Counted from the first letter of the stretch, positions 24,068 to 34,409 are shown. The stretch is 64,000 bases of DNA from an uncultured bacterium (GCA_905215325.1 CAJMPP010000006.1:6258-70257), one strand, 5' to 3'. The notes: generated from the sequence alone by a model not told the origin. Translations and numbers: made by a program.

Positions 24068-26173
24068 ATGGCTAAAGCTAACGATCTGAAACTCACGCGT
24101 AACTTCGGCATCATGGCCCACATCGATGCCGGTAAGACCACCACTACCGAGCGTATCCTGTACTACACGGGCAAGACGCACAAGATCGGCGAGGTGCACG
24201 ATGGCGCCGCTACCATGGACTGGATGGTCCAGGAGCAGGAGCGCGGCGTGACCATCACCGCTGCCGCCACCACGTGCTTCTGGAAGAAGGACGACGAGAC
24301 GTACCGCTTCCAGATCATCGACACTCCCGGCCACGTGGACTTCACTGCCGAGGTCGAGCGCTCCCTGCGCGTCCTCGACGGCACCGTTGCCGTCTTCGAC
24401 GCCGTTGCAGGCGTGCAGCCGCAGTCCGAGACCGTGTGGCGTCAGGCCGAGAACTACGGCGTGCCGCGCATCGCGTTCATCAACAAGTACGACCGCGTCG
24501 GCGCGGACTTCCAGCATGCCATCCAGACCATGAAGGATCGCCTGCATGCCAACGCCGTCGCCGCTCAGCTGCCCATGGGCGCGGAGGATAACTTCTGGGG
24601 CGTCATCGACCTGGTCACCATGACCGCTTGGGACTTCAAGGCCGACGACAAGGGCATGACCTACCCCGAGCCCATGGACGCCATTCCCGCTGAGTTCGCC
24701 GACGAGGCCGAGCTGGCTCACCAGGAGCTGGTCGAGGCTGCCGCCGACTGCGACGATGAGCTCATGGAGAAGGTCCTCATGGAGGAGGAAGTCTCCGTCG
24801 AGGAACTGAAGGCCGCTCTGCGCAAGGGCGTCATCTCCTGCAAGATCAACCCCGTGTTCGTGGGCTCCGCCTACAAGAACAAGGGCGTCCAGGAGCTGCT
24901 CGACGCCGTCGTCGACTATCTGCCGGCTCCCGTCGACGTTCCCGCCATCAAGGGCACCATCCCCGGCACCGGCGAGGAGGACGAGCGTCCTTCCGACCCG
25001 AAGGCCCCGTTCAGCGCCCTGGCGTTCAAGATCATGACCGACCCGTTCGTGGGTAAGCTCACCTACCTGCGCGTGTACTCGGGCTCCCTTGACGCCGGTT
25101 CCTACGTGACCAACGCCACGAAGGACAAGAAGGAGCGCGTCGGCCGTCTGCTGCAGATGCACTCCAACCAGCGCGTCGACATCGATTCCTGCTCCGCTGG
25201 CGACATCGTCGCCGTCGTCGGCCTGAAGAACACCACCACCGGTGACACCCTGGCCGATGACGACGCTCCGATCATCCTGGAGTCCATGGAGTTCGCCGAC
25301 CCGGTTATCGACATCGCCGTCGAGCCGAAGACCAAGGCCGACCAGACCAAGATGGAGATCGCCCTGCAGAAGCTGGCCGAGGAGGACCCGACCTTCCGCG
25401 TGTCCACCAACCATGAGACCGGCCAGACCATCATCGCCGGCATGGGCGAGCTGCACCTGGAGATCATCGTCGACCGCCTGATGCGCGAGTTCAAGGTCGA
25501 GGCTAACGTCGGCAAGCCGCAGGTTGCCTACCGCGAGCGTCCGGGCCACGAGGTTCTCTCCGCCGAGGGCAAGTTCGTCCGCCAGTCCGGTGGTCGCGGC
25601 CAGTACGGTCATGCGGTCATCAACATGTACCCGCAGGAGCCGGGCAAGGGCTACGAGTTCGAGAACAAGATCGTCGGCGGCGTCGTGCCGAAGGAATACA
25701 TTCCTTCCATCGACAAGGGTATCCAGGAAGCCCTCAACACAGGCGTTCTGGCCGGTTACCCCGTCGAGGACGTCCGCGTCGAGCTCATCGACGGTTCCTA
25801 CCACGACGTCGACTCTTCGGAAGCCGCCTTCAAGGTTGCCGGTTCCATGGCCATCAAGGAAGCTCTGCGCAAGTCCGACCCGGTCATCCTCGAGCCCGTC
25901 ATGGCCGTCGAGGTCGAGACCCCGGAGGAGTACACGGGCTTCGTCATGGGCGACATCCCGTCTCGCCGTGGCATGATCCAGGGCCAGGAGCAGCGCACCG
26001 GTTCCGTCGCCATCTCCGCGAAGGTGCCGCTGGGCATGATGTTCGGCTACGCAACCGATCTGCGTTCCGGTACGCAGGGTCGCGCAACCTACACCATGCA
26101 GTTCGACTCTTACGAGCCGGTTCCCAAGAACGTCGCTGCAGAGATTATCAGCAAGGCCGGCGGCAACGCTTAA
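24068..26173 (+). CDS. fusA: Elongation factor G
   Basis: The 701-residue translocation GTPase has G1 [13 protein letters not shown] (near 18-26), G2 [12 protein letters not shown]3 DTPGHVDF, G4 NKYD (where NKMD is usual) and the domain II-V sequence ending in a [13 protein letters not shown] tail. It drives tRNA-mRNA movement and ribosome recycling. In many bacteria tuf follows fusA; here rpsJ follows directly after 37 nt. Confidence 0.98.
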   Translation: MAKANDLKLTRNFGIMAHIDAGKTTTTERILYYTGKTHKIGEVHDGAATMDWMVQEQERGVTITAAATTCFWKKDDETYRFQIIDTPGHVDFTAEVERSLRVLDGTVAVFDAVAGVQPQSETVWRQAENYGVPRIAFINKYDRVGADFQHAIQTMKDRLHANAVAAQLPMGAEDNFWGVIDLVTMTAWDFKADDKGMTYPEPMDAIPAEFADEAELAHQELVEAAADCDDELMEKVLMEEEVSVEELKAALRKGVISCKINPVFVGSAYKNKGVQELLDAVVDYLPAPVDVPAIKGTIPGTGEEDERPSDPKAPFSALAFKIMTDPFVGKLTYLRVYSGSLDAGSYVTNATKDKKERVGRLLQMHSNQRVDIDSCSAGDIVAVVGLKNTTTGDTLADDDAPIILESMEFADPVIDIAVEPKTKADQTKMEIALQKLAEEDPTFRVSTNHETGQTIIAGMGELHLEIIVDRLMREFKVEANVGKPQVAYRERPGHEVLSAEGKFVRQSGGRGQYGHAVINMYPQEPGKGYEFENKIVGGVVPKEYIPSIDKGIQEALNTGVLAGYPVEDVRVELIDGSYHDVDSSEAAFKVAGSMAIKEALRKSDPVILEPVMAVEVETPEEYTGFVMGDIPSRRGMIQGQEQRTGSVAISAKVPLGMMFGYATDLRSGTQGRATYTMQFDSYEPVPKNVAAEIISKAGGNA

Positions 26174-26210
26174 GCGTTGAACGTCCGAAAGCTTAACGGA
26201 GGAAATGAAA

Positions 26211-26519
26211 GTGGCTAATCAGAAGATTCGCATCCGCCTCAAGGGATACGATCATGAGATCGTGGACCAGTCCACGAAGCTCATCGTCGATACCGCTCAG
26301 AAGACGGGTGCCAAGGTGTCCGGTCCCATCCCGCTGCCGACGGAGCGCAACCTGTTCACCGTCGTCAAGGGCCCCCATGTGGACAAGGATTCGCGCGAGC
26401 AGTTCGAGATGCGCACCCATAAGCGCCTGATCGACATCCTGGAGCCCACCCCCAACACGGTGGATTCCCTGATGCGTCTGGACCTCCCTGCCGGCGTCGA
26501 CATCGAGATCAAGCTGTAA
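26211..26519 (+). CDS. rpsJ: 30S ribosomal protein S10
   Basis: The 102-residue protein begins [20 protein letters not shown] and contains [10 protein letters not shown] and RTHKRLIDI, as expected. The GTG start is chosen because GGAGG lies 8 nt upstream; an ATG six bases earlier is only 2 nt from that site. It starts the S10-type segment of the cluster and in other bacteria also serves in transcription antitermination with NusB. Confidence 0.97.
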   Translation: MANQKIRIRLKGYDHEIVDQSTKLIVDTAQKTGAKVSGPIPLPTERNLFTVVKGPHVDKDSREQFEMRTHKRLIDILEPTPNTVDSLMRLDLPAGVDIEIKL

Positions 26520-26534
26520 GGGGTGTCAATTAGC

Positions 26535-27155
26535 ATGATTAACGCTATTTTTGGTAAGAAGATCGGCATGACCCAGATCTTCAACGAGGAGGACAAGCTC
26601 ATCCCCGTGACCGTGATCCAGGCTGAGCCGAACACGGTGTGCCAGGTCAAGACGAAGGCCACCGACGGCTACGAGGCCGTGCAGCTGGGCTTCGGCGAGA
26701 TCAAGGCCAAGAAGGTCAACAAGCCCATGGGCGGCCATTTCGCCAAGCAGGGCATCGAGCCTACCCGCTACCTGCGCGAGGTGCGCGTCGAGGACGCCGC
26801 CGAGTACAAGGCCGGCGACCAGCAGACCGTGGCGGCTTTCGCCGAGGTCAAGAAGGTTGACGTCACCGGTACCTCCAAGGGTAAGGGCTTCGCCGGCGTC
26901 ATGAAGCGCTACGGCTTCGCCGGCGGTCCGGGCGGCCATGGTGCTCACTTCCACCGCGCTCCCGGTTCGGTGGGCATGTGCGCCACGCCTTCCCGCGTGC
27001 TTAAGGGCATGCGTCTGCCTGGTCACATGGGCTGCGACACCGTCACCGTCAAGAACCTGACCGTGATGCGCGTCGACGAGGAGCAGAACCTGATCCTGGT
27101 CAAGGGCGCCATCCCCGGCGGCAAGAACGGCATCGTGCGCGTGCGCATGGCGTAA
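26535..27155 (+). CDS. rplC: 50S ribosomal protein L3
   Basis: The 206-residue product opens [20 protein letters not shown] and contains [14 protein letters not shown] and [18 protein letters not shown], the loop reaching the peptidyl transferase centre. The ATG is preferred to a GTG four codons upstream that overlaps the ribosome-binding site. The rpsJ stop lies 15 nt upstream. Confidence 0.97.
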   Translation: MINAIFGKKIGMTQIFNEEDKLIPVTVIQAEPNTVCQVKTKATDGYEAVQLGFGEIKAKKVNKPMGGHFAKQGIEPTRYLREVRVEDAAEYKAGDQQTVAAFAEVKKVDVTGTSKGKGFAGVMKRYGFAGGPGGHGAHFHRAPGSVGMCATPSRVLKGMRLPGHMGCDTVTVKNLTVMRVDEEQNLILVKGAIPGGKNGIVRVRMA

Positions 27156-27186
27156 CCTGGACTATCTATAAGGAGTTTTCACTACC

Positions 27187-27813
27187 ATGACGACTATCGA
27201 GATCAAGGACGCAAGCGGTAAGAAGGCCGGCGACGCCGAGCTTTCCGCTTCCGTGTTCGGCATCGAGCCGAACGTGCCCGTCATGCACCAGGTTGTGCGC
27301 GCTCAGCGTGCGTCTTGGCGTGCCGGCACCAGCAACACCCTCACCCGCGGCCAGGTCCGCGGCGGCGGCAAGAAGCCGTGGCGCCAGAAGGGCACCGGCC
27401 GTGCCCGCCAGGGCTCCATCCGCTCCCCTCAGTGGGCTGGCGGCGGTACCGTGTTCGGTCCGCATCCGCGCAGCTACGCCTTCCGCGTGAACAACAAGGA
27501 AGTCAAGCTGGCCATGCGCTCCGCTCTGTCCGCCAAGGTGGCCGACGGTCAGTTCACCGTTGTCGACGAGTTCAAGTTCGAGAAGCCCTGCACCAAGGAC
27601 GCCAAGGCGTTCATCAAGGCCATGGGTTTCGAGGGCCAGCGCACCACGCTGGTCATCGGCAACGACGATGTCACCACGTGGCTGTCCTTCCGCAACCTGG
27701 AGAAGGTCAACATCCTGCCCGTCGCCGAGGCCAACACCTACGAGCTGCTCGACAACAAGCAGCTGGTGTTCACCGCTGAGGCCCTGAAGCGCATCGAGGA
27801 GGTGCTCGCATAA
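27187..27813 (+). CDS. rplD: 50S ribosomal protein L4
   Basis: The 208-residue protein has the extended exit-tunnel loop [20 protein letters not shown] typical of L4. AAGGAG lies upstream of the ATG. In E. coli L4 represses its own operon; whether that occurs here is unknown. Its stop codon overlaps the rplW start (TAATG). Confidence 0.97.
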   Translation: MTTIEIKDASGKKAGDAELSASVFGIEPNVPVMHQVVRAQRASWRAGTSNTLTRGQVRGGGKKPWRQKGTGRARQGSIRSPQWAGGGTVFGPHPRSYAFRVNNKEVKLAMRSALSAKVADGQFTVVDEFKFEKPCTKDAKAFIKAMGFEGQRTTLVIGNDDVTTWLSFRNLEKVNILPVAEANTYELLDNKQLVFTAEALKRIEEVLA

Positions 27814-28100
27814 TGAAGGATCCCCGCGAGGTCATCATCCGTCCTATCGTGACGGAGCACAGCTACGACCAGATGGAGAACAACGTGTACACCTTCGAGG
27901 TGGCCAAGGACTCCAACAAGGTTGAGATCCGCCAGGCCATCGAGGCTATCTTCAACGTCTCCGTGGTCAAGGTGAACACCCTGAACGTCAAGCCGAAGCC
28001 CAAGCGCGTGCGTTACCAGGTCGGTCAGACCCGTACGTGGAAGAAGGCCATGGTCACGCTGAAGGAAGGCGATACCATCGAGCTGTTCGGCGCCAACTAA
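27813..28100 (+). CDS. rplW: 50S ribosomal protein L23
   Basis: The 95-residue protein near the tunnel exit, a docking site for trigger factor and SRP, contains VIIRPIVTEHSYD, VAKDSNKVEIRQAIEAIF and KPKRVRYQVGQTRTWKKAMV. It overlaps the rplD stop by one base. It is the last ribosomal gene here: a terminator and an unrelated ABC transporter follow where rplB is usually found. Confidence 0.97.
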   Translation: MKDPREVIIRPIVTEHSYDQMENNVYTFEVAKDSNKVEIRQAIEAIFNVSVVKVNTLNVKPKPKRVRYQVGQTRTWKKAMVTLKEGDTIELFGAN

Positions 28101-28137
28101 GGTTGACGTTACACCAAGCTAACGCTTGAACCGCTTA

Positions 28138-28171
28138 GAGCGCCCCGGCACCTATGCCGGGGCGCTCTTTT
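28138..28171 (+). terminator. rplW: Strong terminator after rplW
   Basis: A 13-bp perfect stem (GAGCGCCCCGGCA with TGCCGGGGCGCTC) and 4-nt loop is followed by TTTT. A TATAAT at 28173-28178 directly downstream probably serves the ABC transporter genes. Confidence 0.9.
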
Positions 28172-28215
28172 GTATAATCAAGGGAAGGAAAGCACCCGAA
28201 GAGCAAGGTGGGGAC

Positions 28216-28917
28216 ATGGCGTTCGTGGAATTCAACGATGTTCGCAAGGTGTACAAGATGGGCGAGGTGGAGGTTGCCGCTGCCGATGGCATGAGCTTTT
28301 CCGCCGAAGCCGGCGAGTTCGTGGTGGTGGTGGGCCCTTCGGGCGCCGGCAAGACCACGCTTTTGAACATGCTCGGCGGCATGGACACCTGCACGTCCGG
28401 CACCATTATGCTCGATGGGCGCGAGATCAGCCGATTCTCCGAGCGTCAGCTCACGCAGTACCGCCGCTTGGACATCGGCTTCGTGTTCCAGTTCTACAAC
28501 CTGGTTCAGAACCTTACGGCGCTCGAGAACGTCGAGCTTGCCAGCCAGATCTGCCCGCATCCGCTTGACGCGGCGCAGGTGCTCGCGCAGGTGGGCCTTG
28601 CGCATCGTATGGATAACTTCCCCGCGCAGCTCTCCGGTGGCGAACAGCAGCGCGTGGCCATTGCCCGAGCGCTTGCCAAGAACCCCAAGCTGCTGTTGTG
28701 CGACGAGCCTACCGGCGCCTTGGATTACAAAACGGGCAAGGCTATCCTGAAGCTGTTGCAGGACACGTGCCGCACCACTGGCAAGACGGTGGTGCTCATC
28801 ACCCATAACTCCGCATTCGCCGACATCGCCGATCGCGTCATCCATGTGCGCGAAGGCCGTGTTGCCAGCTGTTTCATCAATCCGAACCCTGGCAACGCCG
28901 AAGATTTGGAGTGGTAG
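28216..28917 (+). CDS. ABC transporter ATP-binding protein (MacB/LolD type)
   Basis: The 233-residue ATPase has Walker [10 protein letters not shown] (near 41-49), Q-loop [15 protein letters not shown], signature [15 protein letters not shown], Walker [13 protein letters not shown] and the H-loop ITHN. This is the family that powers FtsX-like permeases such as MacB and LolE. The ATG behind GGTGGGG is chosen, leaving a TATAAT 38 nt upstream as a likely -10. Its stop lies 2 nt before the permease ATG, so the pair forms one transporter. Confidence 0.93.
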   Translation: MAFVEFNDVRKVYKMGEVEVAAADGMSFSAEAGEFVVVVGPSGAGKTTLLNMLGGMDTCTSGTIMLDGREISRFSERQLTQYRRLDIGFVFQFYNLVQNLTALENVELASQICPHPLDAAQVLAQVGLAHRMDNFPAQLSGGEQQRVAIARALAKNPKLLLCDEPTGALDYKTGKAILKLLQDTCRTTGKTVVLITHNSAFADIADRVIHVREGRVASCFINPNPGNAEDLEW

Positions 28918-28919
28918 CT

Positions 28920-31900
28920 ATGGGGGCCTTTCGTAAAGAAGTCCTGCGCTCCATTACGCATTCATGGGGAAGGTTCTTGGCTATCGCCGTGATGGCGGCG
29001 CTCGGTTGCGGCTTTTATGCCGGCTTGCGCATGACCGGTCCCGATATGCGATTGGCGGGGGACGAGTATTATGACGCCACCGAACTGTGCGATCTTCGCG
29101 TGGTGTCGTCTTTGGGTATGTCCGATGAGCAGATCGATATGCTGCGAGGCGTCGAAGGCGTGTCGGGCGTCATGCCCGCCTTTGAGGCGGATGCCATATC
29201 TCAGCTGGCTGGCGTGCAGTACACGCTTCGCTATCACTCGCTTGACGTGGACGCTGCGAAGGCGAGCAGCTGCGACGATGGGATGCAGGTGCGATCAGAC
29301 GACGCCGACTATGTGAACAGGCCCATCTTGGTGGAGGGCAGCTGGCCGGAATCCGATGATGAATGCCTGCTGTCCGCTGACAATGTGTGGACGTCGCCGG
29401 TACGCATCGGCGATACCGTCGAGCTGCTTGAGGGCACGCAGGATCTGGATGGCGTGTTCACCACCCGCACCTTCACCGTCACGGGCTTCGTGCGGTCGTC
29501 GTATTACACGTGCACCACCAATACCGGCGCCACCTCGCTTGGCTCGGGAGAGCTTTCGTCCTTCGTGTTCGTGCCCGAAGGGGCGTTTGCGGCCGATTAT
29601 CCTTATACGGAAGCGTTTCTCACCGTCGACGGGGCGGCTGGCGAAGCATGGCCCGATAGCGCCTATCAGGAGCGCGTCGACGCGGTGGCGCAGCGGTTTA
29701 ACGACCTTTCCCCGCGGTTGTCTGCATCGCGCGTCGAGCAGCTGCAGCGCAATGCGCAGGCGGAGCTTGACGATAAGCGTGCGGAGTTCGAGCGTGAGAA
29801 GGCCGATGCCGTCGCTCAGATGGACGATGCCCAAGCGCAGCTCGACGATGCGAGCGCCCAGCTTGATAGCGCTGCGGCTCAGCTTTCCTCTGCGGCCGCG
29901 CAGCTCTCCAGCAGCCAGGCGCAGCTTGCCCAGGGCGAGACGGAGCTTGTCAGCGGCCGGGCGCAGCATGACAGCGGCGCTGCCCAGCTTGCCGAGCAGC
30001 GTGAACAGGCTCAGTCGGCCATAGCGCAGGCCCAGGCTCAGCTCGATGCCGCGCAAGCGCAGTACGACCAGGCAATGGCGCAGCGCAGCCAGCTTGAGGC
30101 GCAGCTCGAGCAGGCCCGTGCGGCCCAGCTAGCCGACGTGGCTGCTCGGCTGGAGGCCGCCATCGCGCAGATCGACGCGCAAACCGCCGGCGCACCCGAT
30201 CAGCTGGCCGCTGGGCGCGCCGAGCTCGATGCGCAGCGCGAGCAGGCCGCGGCTCAGCTTTCCGCGGCGCAGGCTCAGCTTGATAGCGCGCAATCCCAGC
30301 TCGACGACGCAGCGGCTCGTCTGGCGTCCGGGCGCGCGCAATACGCCGCCGGGCAGCAAAGCTACGAGCAGGGTCGCGCCGAGTACGAATCCGGCTTGGC
30401 CGAGCAGCGAAGCGGGCAATCCGAGCTTGACGGGAAGCGCGCCGAGGCGCAGCAGCGCTTCGCCGACGCCGAGCGGCAGCTGGCGGATGCGCAGGCCGAA
30501 ATCGACGCCATCGCCGATAGGGACGCCAGCGTGTACGTGCTCGACCGCTCGAAGAACCTGGGCGCGGAGAGCTTCCGCAGCGATGCAGGCCGCATGGACC
30601 AGATCGCCGCGGTGTTCCCGCTCATGTTCTTCCTGGTTGCCGCATTGGTGTCGCTTACCACCATGACCCGCATGGTGGAGGAGGAGCGCGTGCTCATCGG
30701 CACGTACAAGGCGCTGGGCTATTCCAATGCGCGCATCACGTCGAAGTACCTCATTTATGCGGTGGTGGCGTCGGGCGTGGGCGCGGCCGTGGGCATCGCG
30801 CTGCTTTCCCAGTTCCTGCCGTGGTTCATCATGAACGCGTATTCCATCATGTACATGGTGCCCTGCATGCCCACCCCGGTGAATCCGGGCGTGGCCGCAA
30901 GCGCCGCCGGCTTGGGCGTGGGCATCACCGTGGCCGCAACATGGTTCGCGGCGGCGGCCACCCTGCGCGAGTGCCCGGCTTCTTTGATGTTGCCGCGCGC
31001 GCCGAAGGCCGGCAAGCGCATCTTGCTCGAGCGCATTCGCCCGCTGTGGAGCAGGATGACGTTCAGCTGGAAGGTGACGGCGCGAAACCTGTTCCGCTAC
31101 AAGCGCCGCTTCTTCATGGCCATCATCGGCATCGCCGGCTGCACTGCTTTGCTGCTCACGGGCCTGGGGCTGCAAAACGCCATCAACGACATCATCGACA
31201 AGCAATACGGCGAAGTGTATAGCTTCAATACCATCGTGCGCATGGATGCCGACGAAGCAGGCCAGGAGGCCAAGGATGCGGTTTCGGATGCGGTGGGCTC
31301 GGATGGGCAGGAATTTGCCTGGGTTTCCACCGAGAACAAGATCGCTCGCGCCCACGATGGCGGCTCCGAGCATCGCCTGGAGCTGGTGTGCGCTCAAGAC
31401 GCTCAGCAGCTGCAGCGTTTCGTGCAGATGCGCGAGCGCGTAGGCGGCCAGCCTCTCACGCTCGACGGGGGCGGCGCCATCATCAGCGAGAAGCTTGCGA
31501 GCCAACTGGGGGTTTCAGCGGGCGATACGCTGACGCTCTACGACGAGGACGACATCGGCAACCTGGTAGGAGACGGGCGCACGGTGACCATCGCCGGCAT
31601 CATGGAGAACTATGTGGCGCAGTACGCCTATGTCACCGCCGATGTGTACGAGCAGGCCATGGGGAAGCCGGCGGATTTCGCCACCGTGTATGCCGACCTC
31701 GGGGAAGGTGTTGATCGTACCGCATTCTCCGACCAACTGCTTTCCATGGATGGCGTGAAAACCGTCACGTATAGCGATGAGACCATCGACAGCTATCGGA
31801 CCATGCTCAAAACGGTCGATAGCGTGGTGGTGGTGCTTGTGGTCGCAGCGGCGCTGCTGGCGTTCGTGGTGCTGTACAACCTCACGAACATCAACATCAC

Positions 31901-32216
31901 CGAACGCGCCCGCGAGATCGCCACGCTCAAAGTGCTCGGCTTCACCTCGCGCGAGGTGGATGCGTACATCTTCCGCGAAACCATCCTGCTGTCGGTGATC
32001 GGCGCCGCGATCGGCCTGGTGCTCGGCGTTTTCATGGAAGGCTTCGTCATCACCACCGCAGAGGTCGATCAGGTCATGTTCGGCCGCGACATCCATGCGG
32101 CAAGCTTCACCATCGCGTTCGCGCTCACCATGGTGTTCTCGGGCATCGTGGCCCTTGCCATGCGCGGCAAGCTGCGCCGCATCGACATGGTGGAAAGCCT
32201 GAAGTCCAACGAGTAG
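28920..32216 (+). CDS. FtsX-like ABC permease with long coiled coil
   Basis: The 1098-residue permease has an N-terminal membrane helix (about 15-35), a MacB-type extracytoplasmic domain, then a Gln/Ala/Asp-rich helical region of about 265 residues (roughly 268-535) full of AQAQLD-type heptads. An FtsX core follows (MTRMVEEERVLIGTYKALGY near 580), then a second half (FSWKVTARNLFRYKRRFFMA) ending in ITERAREIATLKVLGFTSRE and the last helices. The tandem FtsX layout suggests one chain supplies both halves. The coiled coil outside the membrane would span or sense the cell wall. Substrate and partners are unknown; export or mechanotransmission both fit. Confidence 0.88.
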   Translation: MGAFRKEVLRSITHSWGRFLAIAVMAALGCGFYAGLRMTGPDMRLAGDEYYDATELCDLRVVSSLGMSDEQIDMLRGVEGVSGVMPAFEADAISQLAGVQYTLRYHSLDVDAAKASSCDDGMQVRSDDADYVNRPILVEGSWPESDDECLLSADNVWTSPVRIGDTVELLEGTQDLDGVFTTRTFTVTGFVRSSYYTCTTNTGATSLGSGELSSFVFVPEGAFAADYPYTEAFLTVDGAAGEAWPDSAYQERVDAVAQRFNDLSPRLSASRVEQLQRNAQAELDDKRAEFEREKADAVAQMDDAQAQLDDASAQLDSAAAQLSSAAAQLSSSQAQLAQGETELVSGRAQHDSGAAQLAEQREQAQSAIAQAQAQLDAAQAQYDQAMAQRSQLEAQLEQARAAQLADVAARLEAAIAQIDAQTAGAPDQLAAGRAELDAQREQAAAQLSAAQAQLDSAQSQLDDAAARLASGRAQYAAGQQSYEQGRAEYESGLAEQRSGQSELDGKRAEAQQRFADAERQLADAQAEIDAIADRDASVYVLDRSKNLGAESFRSDAGRMDQIAAVFPLMFFLVAALVSLTTMTRMVEEERVLIGTYKALGYSNARITSKYLIYAVVASGVGAAVGIALLSQFLPWFIMNAYSIMYMVPCMPTPVNPGVAASAAGLGVGITVAATWFAAAATLRECPASLMLPRAPKAGKRILLERIRPLWSRMTFSWKVTARNLFRYKRRFFMAIIGIAGCTALLLTGLGLQNAINDIIDKQYGEVYSFNTIVRMDADEAGQEAKDAVSDAVGSDGQEFAWVSTENKIARAHDGGSEHRLELVCAQDAQQLQRFVQMRERVGGQPLTLDGGGAIISEKLASQLGVSAGDTLTLYDEDDIGNLVGDGRTVTIAGIMENYVAQYAYVTADVYEQAMGKPADFATVYADLGEGVDRTAFSDQLLSMDGVKTVTYSDETIDSYRTMLKTVDSVVVVLVVAAALLAFVVLYNLTNINITERAREIATLKVLGFTSREVDAYIFRETILLSVIGAAIGLVLGVFMEGFVITTAEVDQVMFGRDIHAASFTIAFALTMVFSGIVALAMRGKLRRIDMVESLKSNE

Positions 32217-32365
32217 CCTTTGGCGGGCGGCGGGCGCAAAGGCCCCGCCGCCGCCTGCGCCGGCTCGCGAGCAGACGGTGCGGAGCCTTGGCAAGCCCCA
32301 AGGGTTGTTCGCCGTCGGGTTGCGTTACAATGTGAGCGTTTCATCATCAATCAGAAGGGGATCCC

Positions 32366-33667
32366 ATGAAGGTTACCGAGAAGAAGCTCCAGGACGGCCT
32401 TATCGAGCTCACCGCCGCCGCCGCAACTGCCGAGGTGGCGCAGGCGTTCAACGTCGCGCATTATTCGTTCTGCGCGAGCATGGGCGTGGAAGTGCCGCAG
32501 GGCAAGACGCCGGCCCATGCAGCCGAGGAGAAGCTTGGCATCAAGGACCTGGATTCCGTTTCCCAGCAGATGGCCATCGACTATCTCGTGCCGTTCGCCG
32601 TGGACAAGCGCAACCTGTGCCCGGCGTTCCCGCCCACGCCCATCATCGACAAGCCCATCAAGCGTGGCCAGGTCTTCGAGTTCAAGGTGCATGTGACCCC
32701 CAAGCCCAATTACGAGCTGACCAGCTACGAGCCCGTGTCCATCACCGTCCCGCCGCTGAATTTCGACGAGTCGCTGGTCGATCAGCAGATCCATCAGCTC
32801 GCTGAGAGCTTCTCCACCTACGAGAAGTGCGACGCCAAGCCGCTCGACGCTTCCGGCGCCGCGAAAATCGCTCTCGAGGTCTCCCAGTCCGGCAAGCGCC
32901 TGGATAGCCTGTGCACCGACGGGCGCACCTACATCCTGGGCATGGGCCTTATGCCCGATGGGTTCGAGAAGAACCTCATTGGCATGACCGAGGGCGATGT
33001 CAAGGAGTTCGCCTTCGATATGCCCGGCGCCCCCGAGGGCGAGGCGCCTCTTGATTGCAAGGTCACGGTGCTCGAGTGCCAGGAGAAGCATGTGCCCGAG
33101 GTCGACCAGGCGTTTATCGAGAAGAATATGCCCATGGCCCGTGACGTGGAGTCGCTCCGTCAGGTGGTTTCCGAGCGCCTGCAGGCCGAGCAGCGTGCCC
33201 AGTACCAGGAGATGCAGCTGGCCATGGTGGCCGACGAGCTGTCCCGTCGCTTCCAGGGCGCCATCTCCGACGAGGTATACGAGTCCATGCGCGACACGCT
33301 CATGCAGAACGTGCGCGGCTCCCTTGCACAGCAGGGCATCCCCTTCGAGCAGTTCGTCGAGTCGCAGGGCGGCGAGCAGCAGTTCGGCATGATGCTCATG
33401 ATACAGGCCCGTCAGATGCTCGTGCAGGGCTACGCGCTCGACGCGGTGTTCCGCCACGAGAAGATGACGCTCGACGAAGAGGACATCATGGCCGCCTGCC
33501 GTGCCATGAACCCCGCCGACCCCACCACGGCGCGCCGTCAGATGGAGGGCAACGGCCAGGCCTTCGTGCTGCGTGAGACTGCAGGCCGCCTGAAGGCCAA
33601 CCGCTGGCTGCTCGAGCATGCCGACATCACCGTGTCCGAGGAGCCTGCGGCCGAGAAGGCCGAGTAG
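32366..33667 (+). CDS. tig: Trigger factor-like chaperone (divergent)
   Basis: The 433-residue protein has the trigger factor order: N-terminal domain, FKBP-type PPIase-like domain (about 168-240, with YILGMGLMPDGFEKNLIGMTEGDVKEF split over this part) and a long helical C-terminal chaperone domain. The N-terminal ribosome-docking loop GFRxGxxP is not visible; around it the sequence reads AHYSFCASMGVEVPQGKTP and is cysteine-containing. The tail is Glu/Ala-rich. Ribosome binding through L23 may therefore be altered. AGAAGGGG lies upstream of the ATG. It stands alone, without the clpP-clpX genes that often follow tig. Confidence 0.8.
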   Translation: MKVTEKKLQDGLIELTAAAATAEVAQAFNVAHYSFCASMGVEVPQGKTPAHAAEEKLGIKDLDSVSQQMAIDYLVPFAVDKRNLCPAFPPTPIIDKPIKRGQVFEFKVHVTPKPNYELTSYEPVSITVPPLNFDESLVDQQIHQLAESFSTYEKCDAKPLDASGAAKIALEVSQSGKRLDSLCTDGRTYILGMGLMPDGFEKNLIGMTEGDVKEFAFDMPGAPEGEAPLDCKVTVLECQEKHVPEVDQAFIEKNMPMARDVESLRQVVSERLQAEQRAQYQEMQLAMVADELSRRFQGAISDEVYESMRDTLMQNVRGSLAQQGIPFEQFVESQGGEQQFGMMLMIQARQMLVQGYALDAVFRHEKMTLDEEDIMAACRAMNPADPTTARRQMEGNGQAFVLRETAGRLKANRWLLEHADITVSEEPAAEKAE

Positions 33668-33777
33668 GCCGAGTTGCCGCTTTGTGATACGGCGTGGGGG
33701 AGCGTTGAATTTGCGTCGGCCTGCAGCTGGCATGTGCGGCCTTCCCCCCGGATCCTCATTCGCGGAAAACATGTGAA

Positions 33778-33811
33778 CGCCGCGCGCGAACGTCATCGCG
33801 TGCGGCGTTTT
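33778..33811 (+). terminator. Terminator upstream of rpmE
   Basis: CGCCGCGCGCGA pairs with TCGCGTGCGGCG (one G-U) around ACGTCA, followed by TTTTCC. It closes transcription from the trigger factor gene. Confidence 0.75.
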
Positions 33812-33814
33812 CCG

Positions 33815-33823
33815 TGCTATAAT
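33815..33823 (+). promoter_or_regulatory. rpmE: Extended -10 promoter of rpmE
   Basis: TG-C-TATAAT, identical to the element upstream of the ABC-F gene, lies directly after the terminator and 61 nt before the rpmE start. Confidence 0.65.
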
Positions 33824-33883
33824 GCAAAGGCTTGTCTTCCGCCTTGGTCGGAAACCAAGGCACGGTAAAAGGAGTACCAGACT

Positions 33884-34339
33884 ATGAAACAAGGAATCCA
33901 TCCGGAGTACGTGGAGTGCACCGTCAAGTGCAGCTGCGGCAACACCTTCACCACCCGCTCGACGAAGTCCGAGCTGAAGGTCGACATCTGCAACGTGTGC
34001 CATCCGTTCTACACCGGCCAGCAGCGCTTCGTCGACACCGGCGGACGCGTCCAGCGCTTCGCCGACAAGTTCGGTTCCGCTAAGGAGCAGGTGGCTGCTC
34101 GCGAGGCCGCCAAGAAGGCCGAACGCGCCGCTAAGGCCGCCGAGGTCGAGGCCGCCAAGAAGGCCGAGCGCGAGGCTAAGGCCGCCGCTAAGGCAAAGCG
34201 TGCCGAGGAGTTCGCCAAGAAGGCTGCTGCCGAGGCTGAGAAGGCTGCCGAGATCGAGGCCGCTACCGCTGCTGCCGAAGCCGTCGAGGCTCCCGCAGAG
34301 GCCGAGGTTGAGGCTGCTGCCGAGACCGCTGCCGAATAG
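33884..34339 (+). CDS. rpmE: 50S ribosomal protein L31 with long C-terminal extension
   Basis: Residues 1-70 are a standard zinc-type L31 ([40 protein letters not shown]) with ligand cysteines at 16, 18, 36 and 39. Residues 71-151 form an Ala/Lys/Glu helix ([20 protein letters not shown] and so on) ending in an acidic tail. Usual length is 65-75 residues, so the tail doubles the protein. AAAGGAG precedes the ATG. The extension could bind RNA or another ribosomal partner at the subunit bridge; this is unproven. Confidence 0.93.
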   Translation: MKQGIHPEYVECTVKCSCGNTFTTRSTKSELKVDICNVCHPFYTGQQRFVDTGGRVQRFADKFGSAKEQVAAREAAKKAERAAKAAEVEAAKKAEREAKAAAKAKRAEEFAKKAAAEAEKAAEIEAATAAAEAVEAPAEAEVEAAAETAAE

Positions 34340-34381
34340 CACTACAGCATCAAGCACAAAAAGCACTGCACAAAAAGCAAC

Positions 34382-34409
34382 AGGAAGGCCCGCGAAAGCG
34401 GGCCTTCCT
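34382..34409. terminator. rpmE: Hairpin terminator after rpmE
   Basis: AGGAAGGCCCGC and GCGGGCCTTCCT form a perfect 12-bp stem with a GAAA loop. Downstream T residues are few, but the reverse strand has a T-rich flank, so it may work in both directions. Confidence 0.7.
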
